The notes beneath the pieces are model-generated. The model was not told the origin of the DNA. It worked only from the letters and a program-made list of their open reading frames with translations, and made no database searches. Below, one piece after another: positions 27,363-35,542 of a stretch of 64,000 bases of DNA (positions are counted from its first letter, which is position 1; the number at the start of each line of letters is the position of its first letter). Source of the stretch: Trueperaceae bacterium (lineage in GTDB: Bacteria > Deinococcota > Deinococci > Deinococcales > Trueperaceae); NCBI GenBank assembly GCA_036381035.1, contig DASVDQ010000065.1, forward strand, positions 1 to 64,000. The letters run 5' to 3'. Made by a program: the position numbers and the translations under genes.

Positions 27363-29075
27363 ATGATCGACGCCACCAGAACCGTCACCGCCCTGGGCCC
27401 GAGGTCCCTCGCCCTGCGCGCGCTCGCCGCCGCGCTGACGCTCGCCCTCGCGGCGTGCGGGACCGTCCCGGAGCCGCCGGCAGGTCCGCCGGAGGGCCCG
27501 CCGGAGGGCGAGCCGCCGTCGCTGACGGTCACGCTCGCGAGCGCCGCCGTGAACCTGCTGAGAGGGGCCGCGGCGGACGTCGAGGTCACGGTCACGCGCG
27601 CCGGTCAGCCGTCCGGCGACGTGACCCTCTCCGTGGCCGGCGCGCTGCCGCCCGGCGTGAGCGCGACGTTCGCGCCGGACACGCTCGGCTCCGGCGAGAC
27701 GGAGAGCGTCCTCACCGTCGCGACCACCGCCGAGGCCAGCGCCGGCACGTTCGACGTCCAGGTCGTGGCCGCGTCCGCGGACGCGGGGAACGGCGCCGCC
27801 GAGGCCACAGCCCAGCTCGTCGTCGACGTGGACGGCCTCACGGTCGAGGGACGCGTCGTCGACCTCTACGGCGTGCCGTTGCGGGACGTCCTTGTCGGCA
27901 GCCAGGGCGCGACCGACGTGACGAGGGCCGACGGTACCTTCACCCTGGCCGACCTGGCGGTCCCCTACGACCTGATGGCCGCTAGACGCGACGTGGAGGT
28001 CCTGCAGGAGTACCAGGGCCTCAGCACCCCTACACCGGAGCTCGTGATCTTCCAGGACTTCGAGGCCCCCGACCTCGCGAGCAGCGCGAGGATCTCCGGG
28101 GACGTGGCGGGCGGGGGCGCGTTGGCCGCGGACGAGGAGGTGTACGCGTGCGTCGAGGGCACCGCGATCGTCGTCTTCGGGTGCAGCTACGTCCGCTCGG
28201 GCGAGACCGCCTACGAGATCGAAGCGACGTGGCTCTCGCCGGCGCCGCAGAAGGTGCGGGTCCATGCGTTCCTGGCTCACGTGGTGGGCGATACCGTCAT
28301 CGACTTCCGCGGCTACGACACGTTCGAGGTCGACGTAGCCGACGGTGACGACTTGTCCAAGGCGCTGGGCTTCGACGCGGTCGAGACGAGGTCGCTGACG
28401 GGGAGGATCTCGCCGTGGAGCGGCCCCACCCCGCCTGCCGTCGTAGAAGCCGTCGCCGCCGTGCGCTTCAGCGACAAGCTGTCGATCACGATCTCGGCCG
28501 CCGGGTCGACGGGGCCGTTGGCCATGCCCGTGCCCGCCCTGCCCGGGGAGGACTGGGAGTACGACCTGGCAGTGGCCGGGTACGAGTACACGCCCTTCAC
28601 CAGCAGCAGGGTCTGGCTCACGGCCGCCGGGCTCGACGCCGGCGAGGTGGTGCTGCCCGACGCGCCCGGACTGGTCAGGCCCGAGCACGGGGCCTTCGAC
28701 GTCACGCTCGAGACGGAGTTCGAGGTGGCGGGGCTCACCGGGCAGGCCAAGACCTTCTACTGGGCCCCCACGACCTTCGGCGGACCGGTCTTCGCGGTGA
28801 CTACGACGGAGGACGTCGTCACGCTGCCCGACCCGAGCGAGCTCGGGCTCGGTCTGCCCAAGCCCTGGGGCGCCTACCGCTGGGGAGTCGTGAGCACGCA
28901 AGACGGCAGCGTCGACGACGCGCTCGCGGGGATGCTGGAGCTCTGGTCGGCGGTCGCCTCGCTCATGAACTTCGTGGGCGGTGCCCCCACCGCGGACGGC
29001 CAGGTGGTGGAGGCGGGGGACCGGGAGTTCACCTTCGACCCGTGCTGCGCGGTCGGCGCGGACATGGTGCCGTGA
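27363..29075 (+). CDS. Large surface lipoprotein with carboxypeptidase-regulatory-like domain
   Basis: 570-residue lipoprotein: hydrophobic signal and lipobox LALAAC (Cys32), then a Pro/Gly/Glu-rich linker (PPAGPPEGPPEGEPP). A beta-rich, Ig-like region (VTLSVAGALPPGVSATFAP) follows, then a carboxypeptidase-regulatory-like domain (VEGRVVDLYGVPLRDVLVG, RADGTFTLADL). The C-terminal third is novel, with DPCCAVG near the end. No catalytic motif seen. Good Shine-Dalgarno (GGGAGG) before ATG 27363. Single gene; function unknown, probably cell-surface adhesion or binding. Confidence 0.8.
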   Translation: MIDATRTVTALGPRSLALRALAAALTLALAACGTVPEPPAGPPEGPPEGEPPSLTVTLASAAVNLLRGAAADVEVTVTRAGQPSGDVTLSVAGALPPGVSATFAPDTLGSGETESVLTVATTAEASAGTFDVQVVAASADAGNGAAEATAQLVVDVDGLTVEGRVVDLYGVPLRDVLVGSQGATDVTRADGTFTLADLAVPYDLMAARRDVEVLQEYQGLSTPTPELVIFQDFEAPDLASSARISGDVAGGGALAADEEVYACVEGTAIVVFGCSYVRSGETAYEIEATWLSPAPQKVRVHAFLAHVVGDTVIDFRGYDTFEVDVADGDDLSKALGFDAVETRSLTGRISPWSGPTPPAVVEAVAAVRFSDKLSITISAAGSTGPLAMPVPALPGEDWEYDLAVAGYEYTPFTSSRVWLTAAGLDAGEVVLPDAPGLVRPEHGAFDVTLETEFEVAGLTGQAKTFYWAPTTFGGPVFAVTTTEDVVTLPDPSELGLGLPKPWGAYRWGVVSTQDGSVDDALAGMLELWSAVASLMNFVGGAPTADGQVVEAGDREFTFDPCCAVGADMVP

Positions 29076-29287
29076 GGGTGGCACAAAGTGCATTAGTGTG
29101 GCGGGGCATCGACCCCGCCGCACTCGCTTGTGACCTCACAGGTCCCCCGGGTCGGGCAGACTGGGTCACGGTCCTTGTCGGTCGTGGAGTTGGAGTGTAG
29201 CCCGCGTCGAAGAGTTTGGCGGTGTTCAGACTGAGCCGCCGGCGCTTCACCTGGCGGCACGTGACGACGGGACCGGGATGGGACTAG
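29076..29287. other. Intergenic boundary region
   Basis: 212 bases between a + strand lipoprotein gene and a - strand dipeptidase-like gene, both ending here. Base composition drops from this point rightward. A short open frame on the minus strand (29029-29250) has no recognisable domain. No clear terminator hairpin or insertion-sequence end was found. Confidence 0.4.
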
Positions 29288-30340
29288 TCAACTGGGCCAC
29301 ACCTGTCCGAAGACTCTCAAGAAATTGCCGCCTAGGAAACCGCCGATCTGTTGGTCGTCGTAGCCGCGTGCGGCGAGGGCGTCAATGAGGTTCCAGACCT
29401 GGCTATAGGTGTTGAAGTCCGCCAGCGCGCGCATAGGCGAACGGACGTCTCCGCAGACGTGTCTCGCATAGTCCTTCCCGACCTGCACGTAGTCCGGTTC
29501 GCCCCAGGGATCCGTCGTGTGATACGGATAGGTGCCTAGGCTCATATCGGTGCCTATCCCCACGGTGTCGGTGGACCCCGTCAGTTGCACAACGTAGTCC
29601 ACGTGGTCGATGAAGTCGGAGAGCGTGGGCCATGTCGTCTGGCCCTGCTTCAAACAGAACGGTCCGAACGGAGCTAGCCCGATGACCCCGCCTCGGGCGG
29701 TGCAGGCGAGGATCTGCTCGTCCGTGATGTTCCTGGGCGAGTCCACGAGCGCTCGGACGTTCGAGTGGCTGAAGACGATCGGCTGTGAGCTGAGGTCGAT
29801 CATCTCCAGGGTCGACCGGCGGCCGACGTGCGAGCCGTCGAGCAGCAGGCCCAGCCGATTGGCCTCAGCGACGACCTGCTTGCCGAACGCGGTCAGCCCG
29901 TTATCACTGCGTTCGAGGCAGCCGTCGCAGATGTGGTTCATGCGGTTGTAGGCGGGCAGCATCATGCGCAGGCCGAGCCTCACCATGGCCTCGATGCGGT
30001 GCAGCTTGGCGCCGATCCACTCACCGCCCTGGGCGTGCATGAGCAGTGCGGCCCCACCGGTCTCCTTCGCGGTGACTATGTCCTGAGCCGACAACGCTAG
30101 CCGGAGGTTCGGGTTCTGGCGCACCACCAAGTGCCAGAACATGAGGCCTTCGACCGCGTCCTCGAAGTCGTCGTGCACGCGCCAGGCCGTGACGGAATAA
30201 CACGTCGCCCCGTGGCGGTGAGCGTTCGCGAAGTCGGCATCGGGCCAGGCCTGCATACACCCGTCGATGAACACATACGGATGGTCGCGTTCGAGGATCG
30301 GGTGAAAGCCCTTGTTCTCTCGCAGCTCTTGCGTCGGCAC
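29288..30340 (-). CDS. M19 membrane-dipeptidase-like protein with altered metal site
   Basis: Homologue of renal dipeptidase/peptidase M19, about 350 residues. It keeps the second-site histidines (LLDGSHVGRRST and IVFSHSNVRAL) plus NITDEQILAC and GGVIGLAPFG. The first HxD motif of the family (DGHxD) is instead DGCMQ, and the bridging Glu region (usually EGG) reads HAQGGEW. GTG 30340 is chosen because GGAGGAG lies just upstream; an upstream ATG at 30457 lies inside the -35 box and is not credible. Divergently transcribed from the amidohydrolase. Confidence 0.8.
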   Translation of the reverse strand: MPTQELRENKGFHPILERDHPYVFIDGCMQAWPDADFANAHRHGATCYSVTAWRVHDDFEDAVEGLMFWHLVVRQNPNLRLALSAQDIVTAKETGGAALLMHAQGGEWIGAKLHRIEAMVRLGLRMMLPAYNRMNHICDGCLERSDNGLTAFGKQVVAEANRLGLLLDGSHVGRRSTLEMIDLSSQPIVFSHSNVRALVDSPRNITDEQILACTARGGVIGLAPFGPFCLKQGQTTWPTLSDFIDHVDYVVQLTGSTDTVGIGTDMSLGTYPYHTTDPWGEPDYVQVGKDYARHVCGDVRSPMRALADFNTYSQVWNLIDALAARGYDDQQIGGFLGGNFLRVFGQVWPS

Positions 30341-30409
30341 GGCTCCTCCAATGCTGCCCTCTGGGGAGGGCGCCGGCGCCTGTTCCGGTCGCTGCCGGTG
30401 CCGGGCCGG

Positions 30410-30438
30410 TTGTAGCTGTCTGAGCGTTATGCTACACT
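30410..30438 (+). promoter_or_regulatory. Rightward promoter of the amidohydrolase/importer operon
   Basis: -35 TTGTAG (30410-30415), 17-base spacer, -10 TACACT (30433-30438), each 4 of 6 to consensus. Its -10 overlaps the -10 of the leftward promoter, so the two cannot be occupied together. Confidence 0.45.
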
Positions 30439-30457
30439 CATACGAACCGCAGGTCAA
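30429..30457 (-). promoter_or_regulatory. Leftward promoter of the dipeptidase-like gene
   Basis: Minus-strand -35 TTGACC (30452-30457, 5 of 6), 17-base spacer, -10 TAGCAT (30429-30434, 4 of 6). Predicted start about 30422, leaving a leader of about 80 bases to GTG 30340. Confidence 0.55.
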
Positions 30458-30532
30458 AGAGGCGCGAACCCCGTCTCTGTGCGCGCGGCACGTGCGAGGC
30501 GTCAGCCGATCGCACGGTTATAGGTCCGGCCC

Positions 30533-31924
30533 ATGCGGCCAACGCAGGAGCCCACGGGCGGCACGGCGAGCGGCCGTGCCCGCGTCGGAGTGGAGGTCGG
30601 TGTCATCGACGATCTGTTAGCGCTGCACGAGTCCTTGAGGCCCAGGCTGACGATCTGCGAGCCGGGTGAGGTTCTCATCGTCCACGGTGTGCGGTTGATC
30701 GACGGGCTCGGTTCGGAGCCGAGGGACGGGATGTCCCTACTGGCCAAGGGCGGGGTCATCGAGCGCGTTGGGCCAGACTCGAGCCTCTCCGGCGACGCCG
30801 AGCCAGGTGCGACGGTGCTGGACGGCAGGGGCCTAACGCTCATGCCGGGCATGATCGATGCCCACTTCCACTTCACGGGCAGACCCAAGGACCCGGCCAA
30901 GCGGGAGCTCGAAGCGAACGATGACATCAGGGTCCTGCGCGCTGCCCGCGATGGCCTGATCCTCCTCAACGCCGGGTTCACCGCTGTCAAGAGCATGGGG
31001 CATGGGCGGCCTGCAGTCGTGGACGCGCTCAAGCAGGCCATGGGGGAGGGGTTCCTCGTCGGGCCGACCATCCGCCACTGCGGGTGGGCGTTCTCGCAGA
31101 GCGGCGGACACGGCATCAACCCGGGCTGGCCGTTGGACCTCGTGGAACAGCGACTCCCCCGCAGCGCTTTCGCCGACGGGATCGACGGCTGCCGCGTGGC
31201 GGTGCGGCGCAACTTCGGCGAGGGTGCCGACTTCGTGAAGCTCTATGCGACGCAAGGCCTGAACACGAGCCCGCAGGACAGGATGAACATCCCCAACTAC
31301 ACCTTCGAGGAGCTGAAGGTGATGGCGGACGAGGCTCACAGGCACCGGACACTGGCGTCCGCGCATGCGACCGGCACGGAGGGAGCGATCAACGCTGTCA
31401 GGGCCGGCATCGACACGATCGAGCACGGCCCCGACTGCCTGGACGAGGACGGAGAAGAGCTGCTCGACCTCATGGTCGAGAAGGGAACGCTCTTCGTGCC
31501 GACCCTCGCCTTCGCGAGCAAGGTGCAACACCGCCCGACGTTCACGCCCGAGATGAAGGAACGCGCAGCTCGCCGGTACATGGGCAAGCTGGACTTCGTG
31601 GGGGCAGCGATAGCCAAGGGCGTGCGTATCGCGGCTGGCACGGACTATTCGACACTGCCGCTGGTCGGTCGCAATGCGGAAGAGATCAAGGCCCTACACG
31701 AGGCCGGACTGAGCACGGTAGAGGCGATCGCGGCCGGCACCTCGCGAGCGGCAGAGGCGATGGGGCTCGGCCATCTGCTGGGGGCGGTGCGCCCCGGTCT
31801 GGCAACCGACCTTCTCCTCGTGGATGGCGATCCGAGCGCTGACATCGACGTCCTATGTGACCCCGAACGCATCGTCCGCATCGTCAAGGCCCGTCACACA
31901 TGGCGGGCGCCGGCACCGCTGTGA
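30533..31924 (+). CDS. Amidohydrolase-superfamily metal-dependent hydrolase
   Basis: Imidazolonepropionase/prolidase-like amidohydrolase, 463 residues. Metal motifs in order: GMIDAHFHFTG (HxH on strand 1), ADFVKLYATQ (lysine that is carbamylated in binuclear members), SAHATGTEG, IDTIEHGPD and AAGTDYS (catalytic Asp). The N-terminal beta-sandwich carries ILIVHGVRLIDG. The start is uncertain: ATG 30533 has a weak ribosome site, and in-frame GTG 30590 is possible. First gene of the rightward catabolic operon; likely hydrolyses an amide or peptide-like bond of the imported compound. Confidence 0.87.
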   Translation: MRPTQEPTGGTASGRARVGVEVGVIDDLLALHESLRPRLTICEPGEVLIVHGVRLIDGLGSEPRDGMSLLAKGGVIERVGPDSSLSGDAEPGATVLDGRGLTLMPGMIDAHFHFTGRPKDPAKRELEANDDIRVLRAARDGLILLNAGFTAVKSMGHGRPAVVDALKQAMGEGFLVGPTIRHCGWAFSQSGGHGINPGWPLDLVEQRLPRSAFADGIDGCRVAVRRNFGEGADFVKLYATQGLNTSPQDRMNIPNYTFEELKVMADEAHRHRTLASAHATGTEGAINAVRAGIDTIEHGPDCLDEDGEELLDLMVEKGTLFVPTLAFASKVQHRPTFTPEMKERAARRYMGKLDFVGAAIAKGVRIAAGTDYSTLPLVGRNAEEIKALHEAGLSTVEAIAAGTSRAAEAMGLGHLLGAVRPGLATDLLLVDGDPSADIDVLCDPERIVRIVKARHTWRAPAPL

Positions 31925-32007
31925 GCTCAGAGACCCGGACCACTCCCTTGGTGTCGCTGAACACCAAGCTCCCGAGTTCTCGACGGAACGACCTAGGAGG
32001 TAGGCGA

Positions 32008-33666
32008 ATGGCAGCAAGACAACAGCGTAGGCCCTTGCGCACCCTCGCGATCGCATGGGGTCTTCTCGCGACCGTGGCGATGGGCCAAGCGCAGGCGCAG
32101 GCTCCGGCGGCGGGCGAGAAGGTCCCCGAGCTCCTGCTCATAGGCTGGACCCTCTCCGCGGACCCCGTCCGGTACGAGATCGGCGAGATGTTCGTGAACG
32201 ACATGAAGCGTTACCTCGGCGTCGATGTCCGGCACCTCACCCTCGAGTCGGAGGCCAAGGAGCCGTACTACAGGTCCGAGACCGACTACGCCTTCTCCTT
32301 CTCCATCACGGGTCTTGCGGCGAGACCTTGGACCGTGGATCCCGACGAGACGCTCGGCCGGTTCCACTCGCGCAACATCTACGACGGCGGGACGAACCAG
32401 TGGGGATACAACAGCCCAGAGTTCGATGCGCTGATCGATGCTCAGAAGACCGAGCTCGATGTCGAGAGACGCCGGCAGCTCGTCTACGACGCGCAACGCG
32501 TCATGTACGAGGACGTCGGCGCCCTGAACCTGTACGCGATCCAGATCGTCGGCTTGTACAACAAGGACCTCTTCACGAACTTCGTGCCCATGTACGGCAC
32601 GGGCGCGTTCAACTTCTGGAACGCCATCGAGCTCGAACCCCTCACAGATCAGCGCGTCCTGCGGGTCGCGAACGTCGGTGAGCCGGGCTCGCTGAACGTG
32701 GTCCAGTCGAGCCTGGGTGAGCTCGAGATCCTCCAGCAGATCTTCGATACCTTGGTCCGCATCAACCCTCAGGGCGAGACGGTGCCCTGGATGGTCACCG
32801 ATATCCAGAGCCCCGATCCCCAGACGTTCGTGATGACCCTGAGAGACGACCTCAAGTGGCACGACGGCGTCCCCCTGACGGCGGAAGACGTCGTGTTCAC
32901 CTTCGACTACTACAAGGAGAAGGGGCAGCCCCGCCTCGACGGTCCGCTGCGCCAGATCGCGTCGGTAGAGGCCCTCGACGAGCGCAGCGTGAAGTTCACC
33001 CTGAACGCTCCATCAGCTTCGTTCCTCACCGTAGTGCTCGGCCAGGCGTTCATCCTTCCCAAGCACATCTGGGAGAACGTCGCTGAGCCCCACACCCTGA
33101 GCGTGATCGAACATCCCGAGCTGATGATCGGCAGCGGTCCGTTCAAGTACGAGCACTGGCGCCTTGGAGAAGAGATCTACGTCTCGGCCGTGAAGGACTA
33201 CTTCGCGCCGCCGAAGATCGACGGCATCAGGCACATCGCCTACGCCGACAACGACGCCGCCTTCGTGGCGATGCGAACGCAGAACGCCGACATCACCTCG
33301 CGGCCGGTCCTGCCTGACCAGGCCAAGGAGGCCGAGAACTTCCCGTTCCTGGCGATCAGTCGGCCCGTGGACATCAGCGCGCGGTACATGGCCTTCAACT
33401 TCCGCAGGCCTCCCACCAGCGACGTGGCCTTCAGGCGCGCGGTCGCATACATGATCCGGTACGACTACATCGTCGACACGCTCCTCGCCGGCGACGGTTC
33501 GAACTGGAACACCGGCCTCATCACCCCCGGCAACAGCGCGTGGGCGAACACGGAGCTCGAGCAGTTCACGTTCGACCCCGAGAAGGCGCGCGCCATCCTC
33601 GAAGAGGCCGGCTACACCTGGGACGCCGAGGGCAACTTGCACTTCCCAGCGGACATGGGGAACTGA
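32008..33666 (+). CDS. Circularly permuted family-5 solute-binding protein
   Basis: Exported receptor, about 552 residues: SD AGGAGG (31995-32000) seven bases before ATG 32008 and a signal peptide ending AMGQAQAQ. The domain order is reversed. Residues about 30-210 match the usual C-terminal lobe (EIGEMFVNDMKRYLGVDV, WGYNSPEFDALIDAQ). Residues about 215-552 match the usual N-terminal part (VLRVANVGEPGSLN, VMTLRDDLKWHDGVPLTAED). The protein ends at DPEKARAILEEAGYTWDAEG plus about ten residues, where other members continue into the lobe found here at the front. Followed at 12 bases by permeases. Ligand unknown. Confidence 0.88.
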   Translation: MAARQQRRPLRTLAIAWGLLATVAMGQAQAQAPAAGEKVPELLLIGWTLSADPVRYEIGEMFVNDMKRYLGVDVRHLTLESEAKEPYYRSETDYAFSFSITGLAARPWTVDPDETLGRFHSRNIYDGGTNQWGYNSPEFDALIDAQKTELDVERRRQLVYDAQRVMYEDVGALNLYAIQIVGLYNKDLFTNFVPMYGTGAFNFWNAIELEPLTDQRVLRVANVGEPGSLNVVQSSLGELEILQQIFDTLVRINPQGETVPWMVTDIQSPDPQTFVMTLRDDLKWHDGVPLTAEDVVFTFDYYKEKGQPRLDGPLRQIASVEALDERSVKFTLNAPSASFLTVVLGQAFILPKHIWENVAEPHTLSVIEHPELMIGSGPFKYEHWRLGEEIYVSAVKDYFAPPKIDGIRHIAYADNDAAFVAMRTQNADITSRPVLPDQAKEAENFPFLAISRPVDISARYMAFNFRRPPTSDVAFRRAVAYMIRYDYIVDTLLAGDGSNWNTGLITPGNSAWANTELEQFTFDPEKARAILEEAGYTWDAEGNLHFPADMGN

Positions 33667-33678
33667 GAGAGATCTAGC

Positions 33679-34647
33679 TTGCTCAGGTTCGTCGGCGAAC
33701 GTTTGGTCCAGGCGCTCATCACCGTCTGGATCATCCTCACGGTCCTGTTCGTGGTCTTCCGGCTCATGCCGGGAGACCCGGCATCCTTTCTCGTCGATCC
33801 CAACCTGCCTGAAGAAGCGCGGCAACTGGTGCGGGAGAGCCTCGGGCTCGACAGGCCCGTGGCTCTCCAGTACCTGCAGTACATGTCGGACCTGGCCACT
33901 GGAGACCTAGGTAGGTCCCTGTGGTACCGGGCGTCCGTGAGCCTGATCATCGGGGAGAAGCTCGCAGCGACGCTGATCCTCGCGCTCGCATCCTTCATCA
34001 TCTCCTACGGCGTCGGAATCGTCGGGGGCGTGATCTGGGCCGCCACGAGAGGAAGCCGCTTCGAGGCCATCACCAACCTCGGGGTCCTCTTCGTTCGCAG
34101 CATGCCGACCTTCTGGTTCGCGATCCTCGCCGTCTCGATATTCGGGATCGGTTTGGGATGGTTCCCGACGTCCGGCTTTCGCACTCCAGGCTACGAGGCG
34201 GCCGGGTTCTTCTCGAAGTACTTCGACCCCGATGCTCTGCGCCACCTGGCGCTGCCGGCGATGGTCCTCGGCGTTAGCCACATGGTCGTGCCGATGCTGT
34301 TGGTGCGTGACGGCATCCTCGAGATGACCGGCGAGCCGTTCATGGAGGTCGTCCGGGCCAAGGGGCTGCCGAGGTGGCGCGAGTTGTGGCATGCGACCCG
34401 CAACGCTCTGATCCCGGTCGCCACCTCCGCGGCGGTCTACTTGGGGACCGCCATAGGCGGACAGGTGCTGGTGGAGACCGTCTTCTCCTGGCCCGGGCTG
34501 GGCCGCGAGATCGTGGCTTCAGTAGCGCGACAGGACTTCGTCATGGCCCAAAGCAGCTTCTTCCTGCTCTCCATCACCGTGATCGGCTTCAACATGATCG
34601 CCGACCTCCTCTACGGCTACCTGGACCCACGGATCAGGACCAACTGA
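33679..34647 (+). CDS. Peptide-type ABC importer permease (DppB-like)
   Basis: 322 residues, TTG start (33679) 12 bases after the binding-protein stop, with only a weak purine stretch before it. Typical beginning LRFVGERLVQALITVWII, RLMPGDPASFL and EAA loop RAKGLPRWRELWHATRNALIP, ending IADLLYGYLDPRI. Partner of the permuted binding protein. Confidence 0.92.
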   Translation: MLRFVGERLVQALITVWIILTVLFVVFRLMPGDPASFLVDPNLPEEARQLVRESLGLDRPVALQYLQYMSDLATGDLGRSLWYRASVSLIIGEKLAATLILALASFIISYGVGIVGGVIWAATRGSRFEAITNLGVLFVRSMPTFWFAILAVSIFGIGLGWFPTSGFRTPGYEAAGFFSKYFDPDALRHLALPAMVLGVSHMVVPMLLVRDGILEMTGEPFMEVVRAKGLPRWRELWHATRNALIPVATSAAVYLGTAIGGQVLVETVFSWPGLGREIVASVARQDFVMAQSSFFLLSITVIGFNMIADLLYGYLDPRIRTN

Positions 34648-34648
34648 A

Positions 34649-35542
34649 GTGCTTATGCGTCGCTACTTGAGTACCGCCTGGCGGCCCATAGGTCGTGAAG
34701 TCTCCCGCTTGAAGCAGGATCGCTTGGCACCGATCGGCGCGGTGCTGCTACTTGGCTTCCTGCTGCTGGCAATCTTCGGGCCAGCGCTGGCGCCATACGA
34801 CCCGCGGGAGGTGCAGGTCAACGAGGTAGGGATCGCGAAGCGACTGGAACCACCGTCGGCTCAGCACTGGCTCGGCACCGAGGCTACCGGCCGCGACGTG
34901 CTCAGCCAGCTCCTCGTGGGCGCCCGCGTCGCCGTGCTGGTCGGTTTCGTCGCAGCGCTGCTGGTGGTGGTCATCGGCACCCTCATCGGCCTCTGTGCCG
35001 GTTACTTCGGGGGCTGGATCGACGTGGTCCTGATGCGGTTGACCGATGCCGCGTTCGTCGTCCCCACGATCCCGTTCGTGGTCGTCGTGGTAGCGGTCAG
35101 TCGACCGTCGCTCACCAGCGTGGTGCTCGCCATAGCCCTCCTGTTCTGGAGGTCCTCGGCGCGGGTCATCCGGGCCCAGACCATGGCCCTGCGCGAACGG
35201 CCGTATATCAAGGCGGCCCGTGCGGCTGGCAGCTCTGACGTGAGGATCATCGTTCGACACCTGCTCCCCAATGTCCTGCCGTTGGCCACCCTATACGGCG
35301 CCGTAGGCGTGCAGGCGGCCGTCACCACCGAGGCCAGCCTGAGCTTCCTCGGCTTCGGTGACCCCAGCGTCCTCAGTTGGGGCCGGATGCTGCAGTACGC
35401 GTTCGCCTCTGGCGCCACCAGGGGCGCGTGGTGGTGGGTCGTGCCCCCCGGGCTGATGATCACTCTGTTGGTGCTGTCCGTCTATCTGGTTAGGCGAGGC
35501 TACGAGGACGTGGTGAACCCCCGACTCAGGAGCCGTGCATGA
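34649..35542 (+). CDS. Peptide-type ABC importer permease (DppC-like)
   Basis: 297 residues; GTG 34649 follows the DppB stop by one base (an in-frame ATG at 34655 is an alternative). LGTEATGRDVLSQLLVGARVAVLVG and the coupling loop KAARAAGSSDVRIIVRHLLPN identify DppC. Its end overlaps the ATPase gene by four bases. Confidence 0.92.
   Translation: MLMRRYLSTAWRPIGREVSRLKQDRLAPIGAVLLLGFLLLAIFGPALAPYDPREVQVNEVGIAKRLEPPSAQHWLGTEATGRDVLSQLLVGARVAVLVGFVAALLVVVIGTLIGLCAGYFGGWIDVVLMRLTDAAFVVPTIPFVVVVVAVSRPSLTSVVLAIALLFWRSSARVIRAQTMALRERPYIKAARAAGSSDVRIIVRHLLPNVLPLATLYGAVGVQAAVTTEASLSFLGFGDPSVLSWGRMLQYAFASGATRGAWWWVVPPGLMITLLVLSVYLVRRGYEDVVNPRLRSRA

Noticed and set aside
26172-29123. Long minus-strand frame opposite the M20 peptidase and lipoprotein genes
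   Set aside because: Shadow of two well-supported plus-strand genes; composition dominated by Arg, Gly, His.
29029-29250. Short minus-strand frame (SLNTAKLFDAGYTP) as a transposase remnant at the island edge
   Set aside because: No recognisable transposase motif or inverted repeat; too short to support.
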